A stretch of DNA of 64,000 nucleotides, taken from Asticcacaulis aquaticus (GTDB lineage: Bacteria > Pseudomonadota > Alphaproteobacteria > Caulobacterales > Caulobacteraceae). The translations under genes were made by a program, and so were the position numbers. The DNA is taken from assembly GCF_028550415.1 (NCBI RefSeq), contig NZ_JAQQKX010000015.1:1-64000 (forward strand). The letters run 5' to 3'. The notes beneath the pieces are model-generated. The model worked only from the letters and a program-made list of their open reading frames with translations, was not told where the DNA came from and made no database searches. The first letter of the stretch is position 1. Each line of letters begins with the position of its first letter. Of the stretch, positions 43,237-52,584 are shown piece by piece.

Positions 43237-44535
43237 CTACTCCAGCTTGTCGACGCGATACAGCGCCGGGAACAGCTTGATCCATGCGCCGGTGACGAGG
43301 ATCGCCCCTACCCCGCCGAACAGCGCCGCACCGACCGGGCCGAGCAGACGCGTTGCGACGCCGCTTTCGAACTCGCCCAGTTCGTTCGACGCGCCGATAA
43401 ACAGGTAGGACACCGCCGCCACCCGCCCACGCATGGGGTCGGGCGTGACGATCTGCACCAGAGTCCCGCGCACAAAGACGCTGACCATGTCCGCGGCACC
43501 CAGTACCGCGAGCGCCGCCACCGACACCGCGATATTGGTCGATAGCCCGAAAATGACGGTCATCAGGCCGAACACGGCCACGCCGCCATACATCCACTTG
43601 CCCGCCTGATATTTCAGCGGTCTGCGCGCCAGCCAGATGGCGGTGAGCATGGCCCCGGCTGCGGGCGCCGCGCGCAAGGCTCCATAGCCGATTTCCCCTG
43701 CATGCAGCACGTCGCGCGCAAAGATCGGCAAAAGCGCCGTCGCCCCGCCCAGCAGCACCGCCGCCAGATCAAGCGACAAAGCGCCGAAGACGATCTTATT
43801 GGTCCAGATATAGATCAGCCCCTCCTTGACCATCTCCATCTTGGAGCCGGTCGGCGCATTGACGGGCCGCGTATCGACCTTCAGCGTGGCGATCAGTGCG
43901 CCGCCGATAACGAACAGCGCCGCTGACACCCCATAGGCGAACAGGGCCGAGACGCTGAGCAGGATACCGCTGACCGCGGCGCCGGAAATGCCGCCGATCT
44001 GAAAGGCCAGCGCGTTCGACGCAATGGCGCGCGGCAGGACCGATTTCGGGACCAGCATCGGGCCGATGGCGCTGGACGCCGGGGCGATGAAGGCCCGCGT
44101 CGCCCCAAGGAAGAACGAAAGGGCGATCAGACCGACGACCGGCGGATGGTCGAGCGCCGACAAACTCATATAGCCCAAGGCGATCAGGGCTTGCACCCCG
44201 ATGGTATAGCCCATGATCTTTTTGCGATCGTAGCGGTCGGCCACGATCCCCGCCGGGAGCGTAAAGGCGAACATGGCAAGGAACTGGGTCAGGCCCATAA
44301 TGCCGATATAGAGGGCCGCTTCGCCGATGCCGGAATCCTTGCGCGCGGTCTCGTATATCTGCCAGGCGATCACCGCGCTTTGCGAGGAATAACCGAACAC
44401 GGAACACAGGCGCGCGATCCAGAAATTGCGGTAGGCCGGTATTTTAAACGGGTTCTGCGGCTCCGGTTCGACCGGCGGTTCGGAAACGATTTCAGGCGAG
44501 ACAGGGTTGGTCAAGGCACGGCATCCGCTACACAA
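43237..44535 (-). CDS. MFS transporter (EntS/DUF894-like exporter)
   Basis: The 432-residue protein has about twelve TMs. FKIPAYRNFWIARLCSVFGYSSQSAVIAW near residue 35 is typical of the EntS-like exporter group, with PAGIVADRYDRKKIMGYT matching the cytoplasmic loop 2-3 motif. A VRGTLVQIVTPDPMRGRVAAVS segment near 370 is also characteristic. The substrate is unknown; siderophore, drug or metabolite are all possible. The start is uncertain, either TTG 44535 or TTG 44514; no strong ribosome site precedes either. It is coupled to a small acidic protein. Confidence 0.87.
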   Translation of the reverse strand: MCSGCRALTNPVSPEIVSEPPVEPEPQNPFKIPAYRNFWIARLCSVFGYSSQSAVIAWQIYETARKDSGIGEAALYIGIMGLTQFLAMFAFTLPAGIVADRYDRKKIMGYTIGVQALIALGYMSLSALDHPPVVGLIALSFFLGATRAFIAPASSAIGPMLVPKSVLPRAIASNALAFQIGGISGAAVSGILLSVSALFAYGVSAALFVIGGALIATLKVDTRPVNAPTGSKMEMVKEGLIYIWTNKIVFGALSLDLAAVLLGGATALLPIFARDVLHAGEIGYGALRAAPAAGAMLTAIWLARRPLKYQAGKWMYGGVAVFGLMTVIFGLSTNIAVSVAALAVLGAADMVSVFVRGTLVQIVTPDPMRGRVAAVSYLFIGASNELGEFESGVATRLLGPVGAALFGGVGAILVTGAWIKLFPALYRVDKLE

Positions 44536-44611
44536 AGTTCAGCTATCGTAAATCACGGCCCGTGTTCGTTTTTGCTTTTGTTTGGGCCCTATTGGTCTTA
44601 CACCACGCCGC

Positions 44612-45775
44612 ATGGCGAATATACAAAATCCTTATGAAAATTCCTTAGACCCTGTTGAGCTTACGCAGGCCCTGATCAACCACGCCTCGGTGACCCCGGT
44701 CGATGCCGGGGCGATGGACCGCGTGCAACGGACGCTGGAAGGGCTGGGCTTTGGCTGCGAGCGGCTGAAGTTCGGTGAGATCGAGAACCTCTATGCCCGT
44801 CGCGGCACCGCCGCGCCGAACCTGTGCTTCGCCGGTCATACCGACGTGGTGCCCGAAGGCGCTGCCGAGGGCTGGCGTTCCGATCCCTTCGCCGCGACGA
44901 TCGTCGATGGCGTCCTGACCGGGCGCGGGGCGGTGGACATGAAAGGTGGCATCGCCGCGTGGATCGCCGCCGTATCGCGTTTCAAGACCGTGCCGGGGTC
45001 TTTGTCGTTCCTGATCACCGGCGACGAGGAAGGCGAGGCCATCGACGGCACCAAGAAGGTCGTCGACCACCTGCAACAGACCGGCGAGGTCATCGACCAC
45101 TGCATCGTGGGCGAGCCGACCTCTTCGGCGGTGCTGGGCGATATGATCAAGGTCGGCCGCCGCGGCTCGATCAACGTCACCATCACCGTCACCGGCAAGC
45201 AGGGCCACGTCGCCTATCCGCAGCGCGCCTTGAACCCCGTCCCGGTGCTGGTCGCCATCATGGCCGAGCTGGACGCGCGGGTGCTGGATGAAGGTTACGA
45301 GCGCTTCCTGCCGTCGAACCTTGAGATCACCACGTTTGACGTGGCTAATAAGACGACCAATCTGATCCCGCAATCAGCGTCAGGCCGCATCAATATCCGC
45401 TTCAATCCGGCGCACACGGGTGCGTCTTTACAGGCGTGGATCGAAGGCGTCTGCGCCCGTCATGCCGAGCGCACCGGGGCCAAGGTCGAGGCCAAGACCG
45501 CCATTTCCGGCGAGGCCTTCCTGACCGAAGCCGGGCCGTTCGTTGACGTCATTCAGGACGCCATCCGCGACGTGTTGAAGGTTGAGGCCGATCCGTCGAC
45601 GACCGGCGGTACGTCGGATGCGCGCTTCATCCGCGCTTTGTGCCCGGTGGTCGAATTCGGTCTCGTGGGGCAAACCATGCACCAGGTCAACGAATCGACC
45701 CCGGTGCAGGATCTGCACGACCTGACGGATGCTTATGCGGCATTGATCGAACGGTATTTCAAGGTGTTTGCCTGA
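44612..45775 (+). CDS. dapE: Succinyl-diaminopimelate desuccinylase
   Basis: The 387-residue M20-type di-zinc hydrolase acts in lysine and meso-diaminopimelate synthesis. Motifs are FAGHTDVVPEG near residue 70, GRGAVDMKGGIAAW near 100, ITGDEEGEAIDGT with its catalytic Glu near 135, and GGTSDARFI near 345. The start is at ATG 44612 (MANIQNPYENSLDPVEL), as the upstream in-frame TTG at 44582 adds unlike residues. No ribosome site is seen, so it may be weakly initiated or leaderless. Confidence 0.93.
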   Translation: MANIQNPYENSLDPVELTQALINHASVTPVDAGAMDRVQRTLEGLGFGCERLKFGEIENLYARRGTAAPNLCFAGHTDVVPEGAAEGWRSDPFAATIVDGVLTGRGAVDMKGGIAAWIAAVSRFKTVPGSLSFLITGDEEGEAIDGTKKVVDHLQQTGEVIDHCIVGEPTSSAVLGDMIKVGRRGSINVTITVTGKQGHVAYPQRALNPVPVLVAIMAELDARVLDEGYERFLPSNLEITTFDVANKTTNLIPQSASGRINIRFNPAHTGASLQAWIEGVCARHAERTGAKVEAKTAISGEAFLTEAGPFVDVIQDAIRDVLKVEADPSTTGGTSDARFIRALCPVVEFGLVGQTMHQVNESTPVQDLHDLTDAYAALIERYFKVFA

Positions 45776-45780
45776 TTCAT

Positions 45781-45963
45781 CCTTCCCCGTTTACGGGGAA
45801 GCGGGGCTGCCCGTGCCGTGGCAGGGCAGCCGTCAGGCTGAACTGACGGAAGGGGGCCCCCCAAGTTTCTACACGCACCGTCATAGTTCTCATCTTCTAC
45901 TGTCTCCCCCTTCCGTCTCGTAATCTTCGATTACGATCCACCTTCCCCGTAAACAGGGAAGGA
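45781..45963. repeat. Long palindromic repeat, family C
   Basis: CCTTCCCCGTTTACGGGGAAG at the left end and CCTTCCCCGTAAACAGGGAAGG at the right end each form hairpins. GACGGAAGGGGG and CCCCCTTCCGTC lie inside in inverted order. The 183-base element fills the gap between dapE and truA. No other copy is seen in the window. Confidence 0.65.
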
Positions 45964-46001
45964 TATTTAGAGATTTAGCCCCGCTTGCGGGGAGAAGGAA
46001 A

Positions 46002-46775
46002 TCAGATCGAACTCCGGCCCTCGAAATCCGGATTTGCCTCGTATGTGACATGCGTCAGGTACAGCCCCTCCGGCGGGGCGACCGGCCCGCAGGCCTGACG
46101 GTCGCGCGCTTCCAAAGCCTCTTTCACGCGCCCGACCTCCCAGCGTCCGATACCGACCTCGGCCAGAGTCCCCGTCAGGGACCGCACCTGCCGATGCAGG
46201 AAGGAGCGCGACGCAAAAACCAGATGGATTTCGTCGCCGATGCGCTTGACGCGGGCGATATCCAGCGTCTTGACCGGCGAATTCGACTGACAACGTAGGT
46301 CGCGGAAGGTCGTGAAATCGTGCTTTCCGATCAGGCACTTCGCCGCCTCGATCATGGCGTCGGCATCGAGCGGTTTCTTGACGTGCCACACCCGGCCCTG
46401 ATCGATGGCGGGCGGGGCACGGCGGTTGAGGATGCGAAACAGGTACATCCGCCCGGTCGCCGAAAAGCGTGCCGAAAAGTCCGGATCGACCTGGGCCGCG
46501 TCAAGCACCGACACCGGTTCCGGCAACAGATAGGCGTTCATGGCATCGCGCACGACCCCGGCCTTGAAGGTCTTTTCCAGATCGAAGGTCACCACCTGAC
46601 CGGTCGCGTGAACGCCGGTATCGGTGCGCCCCGCCGTCGTCACGCGCACGGCTTCACCCGAAAAGCGCAGGATGGCGCGCTCCAGCGACGCCTGAACGGT
46701 CGGCAGGTCGCCCTGAGCCTGAAAGCCGCAATAGGGCCGGCCATCATATTCGACAAGAAGGCTATAGCGGGGCAT
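46002..46775 (-). CDS. truA: tRNA pseudouridine(38-40) synthase
   Basis: The 257-residue enzyme has the start YSLLVEYDGRPYCGFQAQ and the catalytic Asp in TAGRTDTGVHATGQVVTF near residue 50. FLHRQVRSLTGTLAEVGIGRW near 195 is the second family signature. It modifies the anticodon stem-loop. The ATG overlaps the fmt stop by one base (TGATG), so the genes are coupled in a def-fmt-truA series. Confidence 0.96.
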   Translation of the reverse strand: MPRYSLLVEYDGRPYCGFQAQGDLPTVQASLERAILRFSGEAVRVTTAGRTDTGVHATGQVVTFDLEKTFKAGVVRDAMNAYLLPEPVSVLDAAQVDPDFSARFSATGRMYLFRILNRRAPPAIDQGRVWHVKKPLDADAMIEAAKCLIGKHDFTTFRDLRCQSNSPVKTLDIARVKRIGDEIHLVFASRSFLHRQVRSLTGTLAEVGIGRWEVGRVKEALEARDRQACGPVAPPEGLYLTHVTYEANPDFEGRSSI

Positions 46776-47698
46776 CAGCCCAACACGTCCCCGGCGCTCA
46801 GACCTGCGCCATTGAGGAATTCGGTCGCGTCCTGCGCGCCCTTGCCTTCGCGCTGAACGCGGAGCAGTTCGATCACGCCGTCACCGGTGGCAACGGTCAG
46901 ACCGTCAAGCAGCGTTCCCGGCGCCTTGTCCGTAGCACCGCCGACGCGCGACATCAGCACCTTCAGCCGTTGTTCGCCCTTCGGTGTGTGAATCGTCGTC
47001 CATGCGCCTGGAAACGGCGACAGGCCGCGGATATGCCAGTCGAGTTCGCGCGCCGGACGGCTCCAGTCGATGTGCGCCTCTTCGGACGTAATTTTCTTGG
47101 CGTAGGTCACCTCGCCGACCTGTTCTTGCCCGTCCGGCTGGCTGCGTTCGATGGCCGCCAGCGCCACCGGCAAGAGCGACGCACCCAAGGCCGCCAGCTT
47201 GTCGTGCAGGGTCGCCGCCGTGTCGGTGGCGGTGATCTCGGTGCGACCAGACAGGATGATCGGGCCTTCATCGAGGCCTTCGGACATACGCATGACCTGC
47301 ACACCGGTATGGGTATCACCCGCCATGATCGCGCGCTGGATCGGCGCGGCCCCGCGCCAGCGCGGCAGCAGCGACGCGTGCAGATTGAAACAGCCAAGCG
47401 GCGGATGGTCCAGCACCTCGCGCTTCAGAATCTGGCCATAGGCGACGACGATCGCCGCGTCGATATCGAGCGCGGTGAAGTCGGCAATCGCCTCAGCCGC
47501 CTTCATCGATTTCGGCGTGCGCACCTCGATGCCGAGGCTTTCGGCAAACGCCTGCACCGGTGACGGCGTCAGCACCTGACCGCGGCCCTTGGGTGCGGGC
47601 GGCTGCGAATAGACGCAGACGACCTCATGCCCGGAAGCAACCAGTTCGGCCAGGGCCTTCACGGCAAATTCGGGCGTACCCATAAAGGCAAGACGCAT
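46775..47698 (-). CDS. fmt: Methionyl-tRNA formyltransferase
   Basis: The 307-residue enzyme formylates initiator Met-t[23 protein letters not shown] begins the formyltransferase domain; the folate-site Asn/His/Asp region is [26 protein letters not shown] near residue 105. [19 protein letters not shown] near 200 leads to the C-terminal OB fold ([12 protein letters not shown]-like). It is encoded after def and overlaps truA by one base. Confidence 0.96.
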   Translation of the reverse strand: MRLAFMGTPEFAVKALAELVASGHEVVCVYSQPPAPKGRGQVLTPSPVQAFAESLGIEVRTPKSMKAAEAIADFTALDIDAAIVVAYGQILKREVLDHPPLGCFNLHASLLPRWRGAAPIQRAIMAGDTHTGVQVMRMSEGLDEGPIILSGRTEITATDTAATLHDKLAALGASLLPVALAAIERSQPDGQEQVGEVTYAKKITSEEAHIDWSRPARELDWHIRGLSPFPGAWTTIHTPKGEQRLKVLMSRVGGATDKAPGTLLDGLTVATGDGVIELLRVQREGKGAQDATEFLNGAGLSAGDVLG

Positions 47699-47716
47699 GG
47701 AAACCTCAAAAACAAC

Positions 47717-47744
47717 AAAAGCGCATCCGACAGGACGCGCTTTT
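47717..47744 (-). terminator. Hairpin with T-rich tail between def and fmt
   Basis: AAAAGCGC and GCGCTTTT arms flank ATCCGACAGGAC; on the minus strand TTTTGTTGTTTTT follows. It could reduce read-through from def into fmt. Confidence 0.6.
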
Positions 47745-47769
47745 GGCTCAATTCAACAGGGGATGCAAG

Positions 47770-48306
47770 TTACGCCGCGCGTTTGATCTTCTTGACCTTG
47801 GTCACGGCGCGATCGCGTTTCAGCTTCGACAGGTGATCGATGAACAGCACGCCGTTCAGGTGATCCATCTCATGCTGAATGCAGGTCGCATACAAACCGT
47901 CGCAATCCTCTTCGACAGTGTCGCCCTGATAGTTCAGATAACGGATGCGCACGCGCGCCGGACGCTTCACCTCGTCATAGACTTCCGGCACCGACAGGCA
48001 GCCTTCGTCATAGACGGACAGTTCCTCGGACGCCGAAACGATTTCAGGATTGACGAAGAAGCGCGGATTTTTCACGCCTTCCGCATCTTCCGGGGCATCT
48101 TCCGGCTTCTCTTGCAGATCCATGACGATGATGCGGACCGGTTCGCCGATCTGGATCGCCGCCAGACCGATGCCCGGCGCGTCGTACATGGTCTCCAGCA
48201 TGTCGTCCATCAGCGCGCGCAGTTCATCGGTCACGCCCCCTTCGACGGGTTTGGACACTTGCTTCAACAGCGGGTTCGGAACGGTAATGATTTCACGTAT
48301 GGCCAT
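47770..48306 (-). CDS. def: Peptide deformylase
   Basis: The start is at ATG 48306 ([18 protein letters not shown]); an upstream in-frame start at 48333 adds nine unlike residues. The 178-residue metalloenzyme has the three motifs [20 protein letters not shown] and QHEMDHLNG, which hold the Fe/Zn ligands Cys, His and His. It removes the formyl group from nascent proteins. The C-terminus is basic ([18 protein letters not shown]). Confidence 0.96.
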   Translation of the reverse strand: MAIREIITVPNPLLKQVSKPVEGGVTDELRALMDDMLETMYDAPGIGLAAIQIGEPVRIIVMDLQEKPEDAPEDAEGVKNPRFFVNPEIVSASEELSVYDEGCLSVPEVYDEVKRPARVRIRYLNYQGDTVEEDCDGLYATCIQHEMDHLNGVLFIDHLSKLKRDRAVTKVKKIKRAA

Positions 48307-48526
48307 GCCGCTAAAATAAGAGCCGCGGGCCACGGGGTCAAGGCATCGGCGCTTCGCGGCTGACGATTGCCGTCAAAACAATCACTTACCCCCTGCCATT
48401 CGCGAAGCGCGAACGGTTACGACGGTCATTCACGAAGAAACCGGCGCTTTCGGCGCATCGATCCGCCCCGGATCGGACCGGCGTTCTACATCGGGGTCAA
48501 CACCCACCCCAATCCCTGAGGTTCAC

Positions 48527-48931
48527 ATGTTCAAGCCGCTTCTGATCGCCGCCCTGTTGTCCGCCGCCGCCCTGCCCGTCGCCGCCGAAACCCTGACCGT
48601 CACCTTTACGAAAGCTCAGCCGAAAGGCGCGATCATGGTAGCGCTGTACAAGGGCGAAGACACCTATAATGGCGGCAAGCCGGTCAAGGCCGAAACCGTC
48701 ACGGTCACCGGCGACACGGCCACCGTGACCTTCGAAGTCGAACCCGGTCAGTACGGCATCAAGGCTTTCCACGACCTCAACGGCAACGGCAAGATGGACT
48801 TCAACCCTTTCGGCATGCCGACCGAGCCCTTTGCCTTCTCGAACAATGCCGTCGGCCGCATGGGCCCGGCCAAGTGGCCCGACGCGGCGTTTGACGTGTC
48901 TGGCCCGACCGTTCAGAACATCGCTTTCTAA
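48527..48931 (+). CDS. DUF2141 periplasmic protein
   Basis: The 134-residue product has a signal peptide (MFKPLLIAALLSAAALPVAA). The DUF2141 domain contains VEPGQYGIKAFHDLNGNGKMD near residue 75, a calcium-loop-like DLNGNGKMDFN, and FGMPTEPFAFSNNAVGRMGPAKWPDAAF. It precedes the carotenoid oxygenase gene by 12 bases. The function of this domain is unknown. The adjacency suggests a joint role in carotenoid-derived chemistry or binding. Confidence 0.87.
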   Translation: MFKPLLIAALLSAAALPVAAETLTVTFTKAQPKGAIMVALYKGEDTYNGGKPVKAETVTVTGDTATVTFEVEPGQYGIKAFHDLNGNGKMDFNPFGMPTEPFAFSNNAVGRMGPAKWPDAAFDVSGPTVQNIAF

Positions 48932-48943
48932 GGAACCGCGACC

Positions 48944-50443
48944 ATGACCGATCTGTCCCGTCGTTCGTTCTTGTCCGCCGTCACCGGTGCCGGCCTGATG
49001 GCCGCCGCGCCGAAATCCTGGGCCGCCGCCGCACCCTCAGCCTTATCTAAATTTGGGGGCGACTGGCGACTCGGCGTCGCCAATGCCCCTGCGGGAGGTT
49101 ATGCGCCGTCCGCCCTCACCCGCCTGCACGGTCAGATGCCCAAGGGCCTGAGCGGCACCTTGTACCGCAACGGCCCCGGCTGGTTCCGCTATGGCGACGA
49201 CGTTACCGGCCACTGGTTCGACGGCGACGGCATGATCCAGAAATACGACCTGACCGCCGCGGGCGTCTGCCATACGGGCCGTTTCGTCGACACCGTGAAA
49301 CACCGCGTCGAACAAAAAGCGCAGGCGATCGTCATGCCGGGCTTCGGCACCAAGGGCCGCGCCGACACCCCGGTCACCAGCAATGATGACGTCAATGCCG
49401 CCAATACCTCGGTCCTGCGCGTCGGTGACGAACTGTGGGCCCTGTGGGAAGGTGGCTCGCCCTATCGGTTGGACGCACAGACCCTGCTGACGCGTGGGCC
49501 GAAGACCTTCCGCGACGACCTGAAAGGCATGGCGTTCCTCGCCCACCCCAAGGTGGAGCCCTCAGGACGCATCTGGAGCGCCGGTTTCATGGGCGCCAGG
49601 GCGTGGATCTGGCAATTGTCGCCCAGCGGCGAGATGGAACAGGGCGCGATCATCGACCTCCCGGCTGCCGGTTATGCGCACGACTGGGTGGTGTCGGAGC
49701 GTTACCTGATCCTGCCCATGCAGCCGTGGGTCGCCAAAACCCGCACGCCACCGTTTGTCGACACGCTCGTCTGGGAAGCCGATCAGCCGATCCGTATTCT
49801 GGTGGTCGACAAGACGGACTTCTCCAAGCGCCGCCTGTATGAACTGCCTGCCGCCACCTATTTCCACACCGGCGATGCGTGGGAGGACCGCGACGGCACG
49901 ATCCGCTTCGACGTCTGTCTGGCGAAATCGCCTCAGTTCGGGGCGACCGGCGCACGCGACCTGGTCAAGGGGATTTACAAAGGCGACGAACATACCGAGG
50001 CGCATCTGGCCCTGATCACCCTGCGTCCGAACGGCAAGGCCGAGATGGAGCTGACCACCGCCTCAGCCGAGTTCCCGCAGACCGATCACCGCGTTCAGGG
50101 CTTGCGTCACGATCTGGTGGCTCACGTCGGCGGTTATCTGAAAGACCGTCCCGGCGCGCATATGTTGTCGACGCACAACTGGCGCACGGGTAAGTCCGAC
50201 ACGCACGATTTCGGCCACGACGCGATTGTCGAGGAAGCCCTGTTCGTGCCGCGTCCGGCCACGGCAGGCGGCACCGGCAAGGAAGCCGACGGCTGGTTTG
50301 TCGGGACAGTATTGAACCTGAAAGCCAAGGCGACCGAACTGCATGTGTTCGATGCGGGGAATCTCAGGGACGGCCCGGTGGCATCGTGGCGCTCGCACCA
50401 CGCAACACCGCTGGGGTTCCACGGCACGTTCGCGCAAACCTAA
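48944..50443 (+). CDS. Carotenoid oxygenase (RPE65/CCD family), Tat-exported
   Basis: The 499-residue enzyme begins with a Tat signal (MTDLSRRSFLSAVTGAGLMA). The beta-propeller family start LHGQMPKGLSGTLYRNGPGWFRYG follows near residue 65, with HWFDGDGMIQKYDL. Conserved His in KVEPSGRIWSAGFMG, AGYAHDWVVSERYLI, TYFHTGDAWEDRDG and the final HATPLGFHGTFAQT are the expected iron ligands. Family members cleave carotenoid or stilbene double bonds. Periplasmic export is uncommon for characterised members but supported by the twin-arginine motif. It forms an operon with the DUF2141 gene. Confidence 0.92.
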   Translation: MTDLSRRSFLSAVTGAGLMAAAPKSWAAAAPSALSKFGGDWRLGVANAPAGGYAPSALTRLHGQMPKGLSGTLYRNGPGWFRYGDDVTGHWFDGDGMIQKYDLTAAGVCHTGRFVDTVKHRVEQKAQAIVMPGFGTKGRADTPVTSNDDVNAANTSVLRVGDELWALWEGGSPYRLDAQTLLTRGPKTFRDDLKGMAFLAHPKVEPSGRIWSAGFMGARAWIWQLSPSGEMEQGAIIDLPAAGYAHDWVVSERYLILPMQPWVAKTRTPPFVDTLVWEADQPIRILVVDKTDFSKRRLYELPAATYFHTGDAWEDRDGTIRFDVCLAKSPQFGATGARDLVKGIYKGDEHTEAHLALITLRPNGKAEMELTTASAEFPQTDHRVQGLRHDLVAHVGGYLKDRPGAHMLSTHNWRTGKSDTHDFGHDAIVEEALFVPRPATAGGTGKEADGWFVGTVLNLKAKATELHVFDAGNLRDGPVASWRSHHATPLGFHGTFAQT

Positions 50444-50447
50444 AATC

Positions 50448-50635
50448 ATACCTCCCCACATAGTGGGGAGGGGGACCGCACGACGCGCGAAGCGCTAGCT
50501 GCGGTGGTGGGGGCCTGCGCTGTCGAAGCCTCACACTCATCGGGCCAGTCGATTTGTTTGCGTCATCGACGCAAGGCCCCCCTCCGTCTCGTCGCTTCGC
50601 GCCGATCCACCTCCCCCAGTAAACTGGGGGAGTAG
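50448..50635. repeat. Long palindromic repeat, family A
   Basis: The left end ATACCTCCCCACATAGTGGGGAGG is followed by GGGACCGCACGACGCGCGAAG, which is identical to part of 1193-1361. The right end is GCCGATCCACCTCCCCCAG and TAAACTGGGGGAG. The element lies between the convergent carotenoid oxygenase and rmuC genes. Confidence 0.75.
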
Positions 50636-50636
50636 G

Positions 50637-51905
50637 TTATTCGGTTCGGCTCCCCTCAACCACCGTCAACTTCGCCAAAGGTCGCGCCTGCACATCCAGT
50701 GGTGCCAGTTCCGGAATATCCTTGCCTTCGTGATTGACCTTGAGGTCCTCGAACCGCCGCGCTTGGGTCAGGACCTGCGATTCCAGCGACCCGACAAACT
50801 GATTATACTTGTCCACCGCGCTGCCAAGGTTTTTGCCGAGGCTGGCGACGTGGCCGCCCATGACCGACAGGCGGCTGTACAGTTCACGGCCTACCGTGGC
50901 CACCTCATGCGCATTGTGGATCTGCTCCTCGGCGCGCCAGCCATAGGCGACCGCCTTGCACAGGGCAAACAGGGTCGTCGGGGTGACGATGATTACCTTG
51001 CGGTCCATGGCCTCGGTCATCAGGTTCGGCATCCGCTCAAGCGCCATGCTCAGGATACCGTCGCCGGGGACGAACATGGCGACGAAGTCCGGCGACTGTT
51101 CGCGAAACTGATCCCAGTAGGCCTTGTTCGACAGGTCGCGCACGTGCTGCTGCAAGGCGCGGGCATGGCGCTGGAAAATCTCTTCGCGCAGCACGTCGTC
51201 TGTCGCTTCGATGGCCTCCAGATAGGCGGTCAGATTGACCTTGGCATCGATGACGAACACCCCGCCGGGCAGCTTCACCGTCACGTCCGGACGACGGCGT
51301 CCAGCTTCGGTTTCAAGGTTCAACTGCTCGACGAAATCGAAGCGCGTCAGACCCGCGGCCTCCAGCACATTGCGCAGAGTTTCCTCGCCCCAGCGGCCCT
51401 GTACGCCAGCCCCTCGGCGCAAGGCGTTGGCCAGTTTCTGCGTCACGTCGCGCGTCGCCGTCGACGCCGTCATCAGGCTGGCGATCTGTTCCTTGAGGCC
51501 GCCCGTATCCTTGGCGCGCGCCTCTTCCATGTCCTTCACCTGCGCCTCAAACCGCGTCAGGGTTTCGGCGACGGGTTTCAGCGTATGGCCCATCCGTTCC
51601 AGCGCCAACTTTTCCCGCGCCACGAAATTCTCCTCGGCGCGTTTCAGCAGCGCCTCGGTCGATTGCGCCAAGGCTTCCTGCGACGCCGCCTGAAAATGGG
51701 CGCTCATGGCGGACCGCGCGTCCTCAAGGTTTCGCGCTCGCTCACGCAGTTGCGACACCTCGGCGGCAGCGGCCAGAAGCTTATCCCCCAGTTCCTCGTT
51801 ACGTCCACGCAGACGGCGGCTTTCCTGAAAGGCCAGATAGTAGCCACCGGCCAGCACCAGCGCGGTCAGGAACACGACGATAAGGGCGATCGATTCAAGG
51901 TTCAT
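50637..51905 (-). CDS. rmuC: DNA recombination protein RmuC
   Basis: The start at ATG 51905 gives a 422-residue protein with an N-terminal TM (LIVVFLTALVLAGGYYLA) and a long coiled coil (RLRGRNEELGDKLLAAAAEVSQLRERARNLEDARSAM-type, residues 30-130). The RmuC nuclease-like domain includes RRGAGVQGRWGEETLRNVLEAAGLTRFDFVEQ, PDVTVKLPGGVFVIDAKVNLTAYLEA and FVPGDGILSMALERMPNLMTEAMDRKVIIVTPTTLFALCKAVAYGWR. It limits inversion recombination at short repeats, which is of interest in a genome full of palindromic repeats. A longer in-frame start at 52058 overlaps the VUT gene region and is not needed. Confidence 0.93.
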   Translation of the reverse strand: MNLESIALIVVFLTALVLAGGYYLAFQESRRLRGRNEELGDKLLAAAAEVSQLRERARNLEDARSAMSAHFQAASQEALAQSTEALLKRAEENFVAREKLALERMGHTLKPVAETLTRFEAQVKDMEEARAKDTGGLKEQIASLMTASTATRDVTQKLANALRRGAGVQGRWGEETLRNVLEAAGLTRFDFVEQLNLETEAGRRRPDVTVKLPGGVFVIDAKVNLTAYLEAIEATDDVLREEIFQRHARALQQHVRDLSNKAYWDQFREQSPDFVAMFVPGDGILSMALERMPNLMTEAMDRKVIIVTPTTLFALCKAVAYGWRAEEQIHNAHEVATVGRELYSRLSVMGGHVASLGKNLGSAVDKYNQFVGSLESQVLTQARRFEDLKVNHEGKDIPELAPLDVQARPLAKLTVVEGSRTE

Positions 51906-52014
51906 GAAATGTTCTTGCCACGACGAAGCGGATATGGCAAGCCTTGTGTCACGATTCATGCGGCTTGTCAGGTCGGCGCGGCGGCGTATAGTGCGGATGA
52001 AAACGGGGGCCGTC

Positions 52015-52581
52015 ATGGATTTCAAAAGCTTCGGCACAAAATTTATCACCGGCCGCACGCCGTGGACCTATCTCTACCTGGCGCTCATCCCGTTCATCAA
52101 CTGGTGCTTCGCCGCCGTCCCGCAAATCCCCCTGCCCGACCACGGCTCGTGGACGCCGATGTCGATTGTGACCGGCTTTGTGCTGGTCGTGCGTGACTTC
52201 GCCCAGCGCGAGATAAAACACTGGGTCATCGCGGCCCTGGGCGTCGGTCTGGCTCTGTCGTTCCTGACCTCCGACCCGGCGGTGGCATTGGGTTCGACCT
52301 GCGCCTTTGCGGTATCCGAGCTGATCGACTGGGCGATTTTCACCTTCATGAAGCGGCCCCTGTCGCAGCGTGTGGCCATTTCCACCGCGATCAGTTCGCC
52401 GGTCGATTCCGCCGTCTTCTACATGATCGCCTCGATCAGCATCCCCGGCATTTTCAACATCTGGTCGCTGACGACCTCGGTGTTGAGCAAGCTGGCCGGG
52501 GTATTGGTGGTCTATCTGGTCCTGCGGCAACATGAGACCAGACCTATCAATGAGCGGCAGGCTGCCAACACGTTCGACTAA
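52015..52581 (+). CDS. VUT-family transporter (queuosine precursor, YhhQ-like)
   Basis: The 188-residue membrane protein has about five to six TMs. SIVTGFVLVVRDFAQREI near residue 50, with Arg-Asp at the core of the family motif, and AFAVSELIDWAIFTFMKRP near 98 are typical of VUT/YhhQ. ATAISSPVDSAVFYMIA follows. Relatives import preQ0/preQ1 for queuosine synthesis, or other vitamins; the ligand is not shown here. GGGGG lies six bases before ATG 52015. It is divergent from rmuC. Confidence 0.85.
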   Translation: MDFKSFGTKFITGRTPWTYLYLALIPFINWCFAAVPQIPLPDHGSWTPMSIVTGFVLVVRDFAQREIKHWVIAALGVGLALSFLTSDPAVALGSTCAFAVSELIDWAIFTFMKRPLSQRVAISTAISSPVDSAVFYMIASISIPGIFNIWSLTTSVLSKLAGVLVVYLVLRQHETRPINERQAANTFD

Positions 52582-52584
52582 GGC

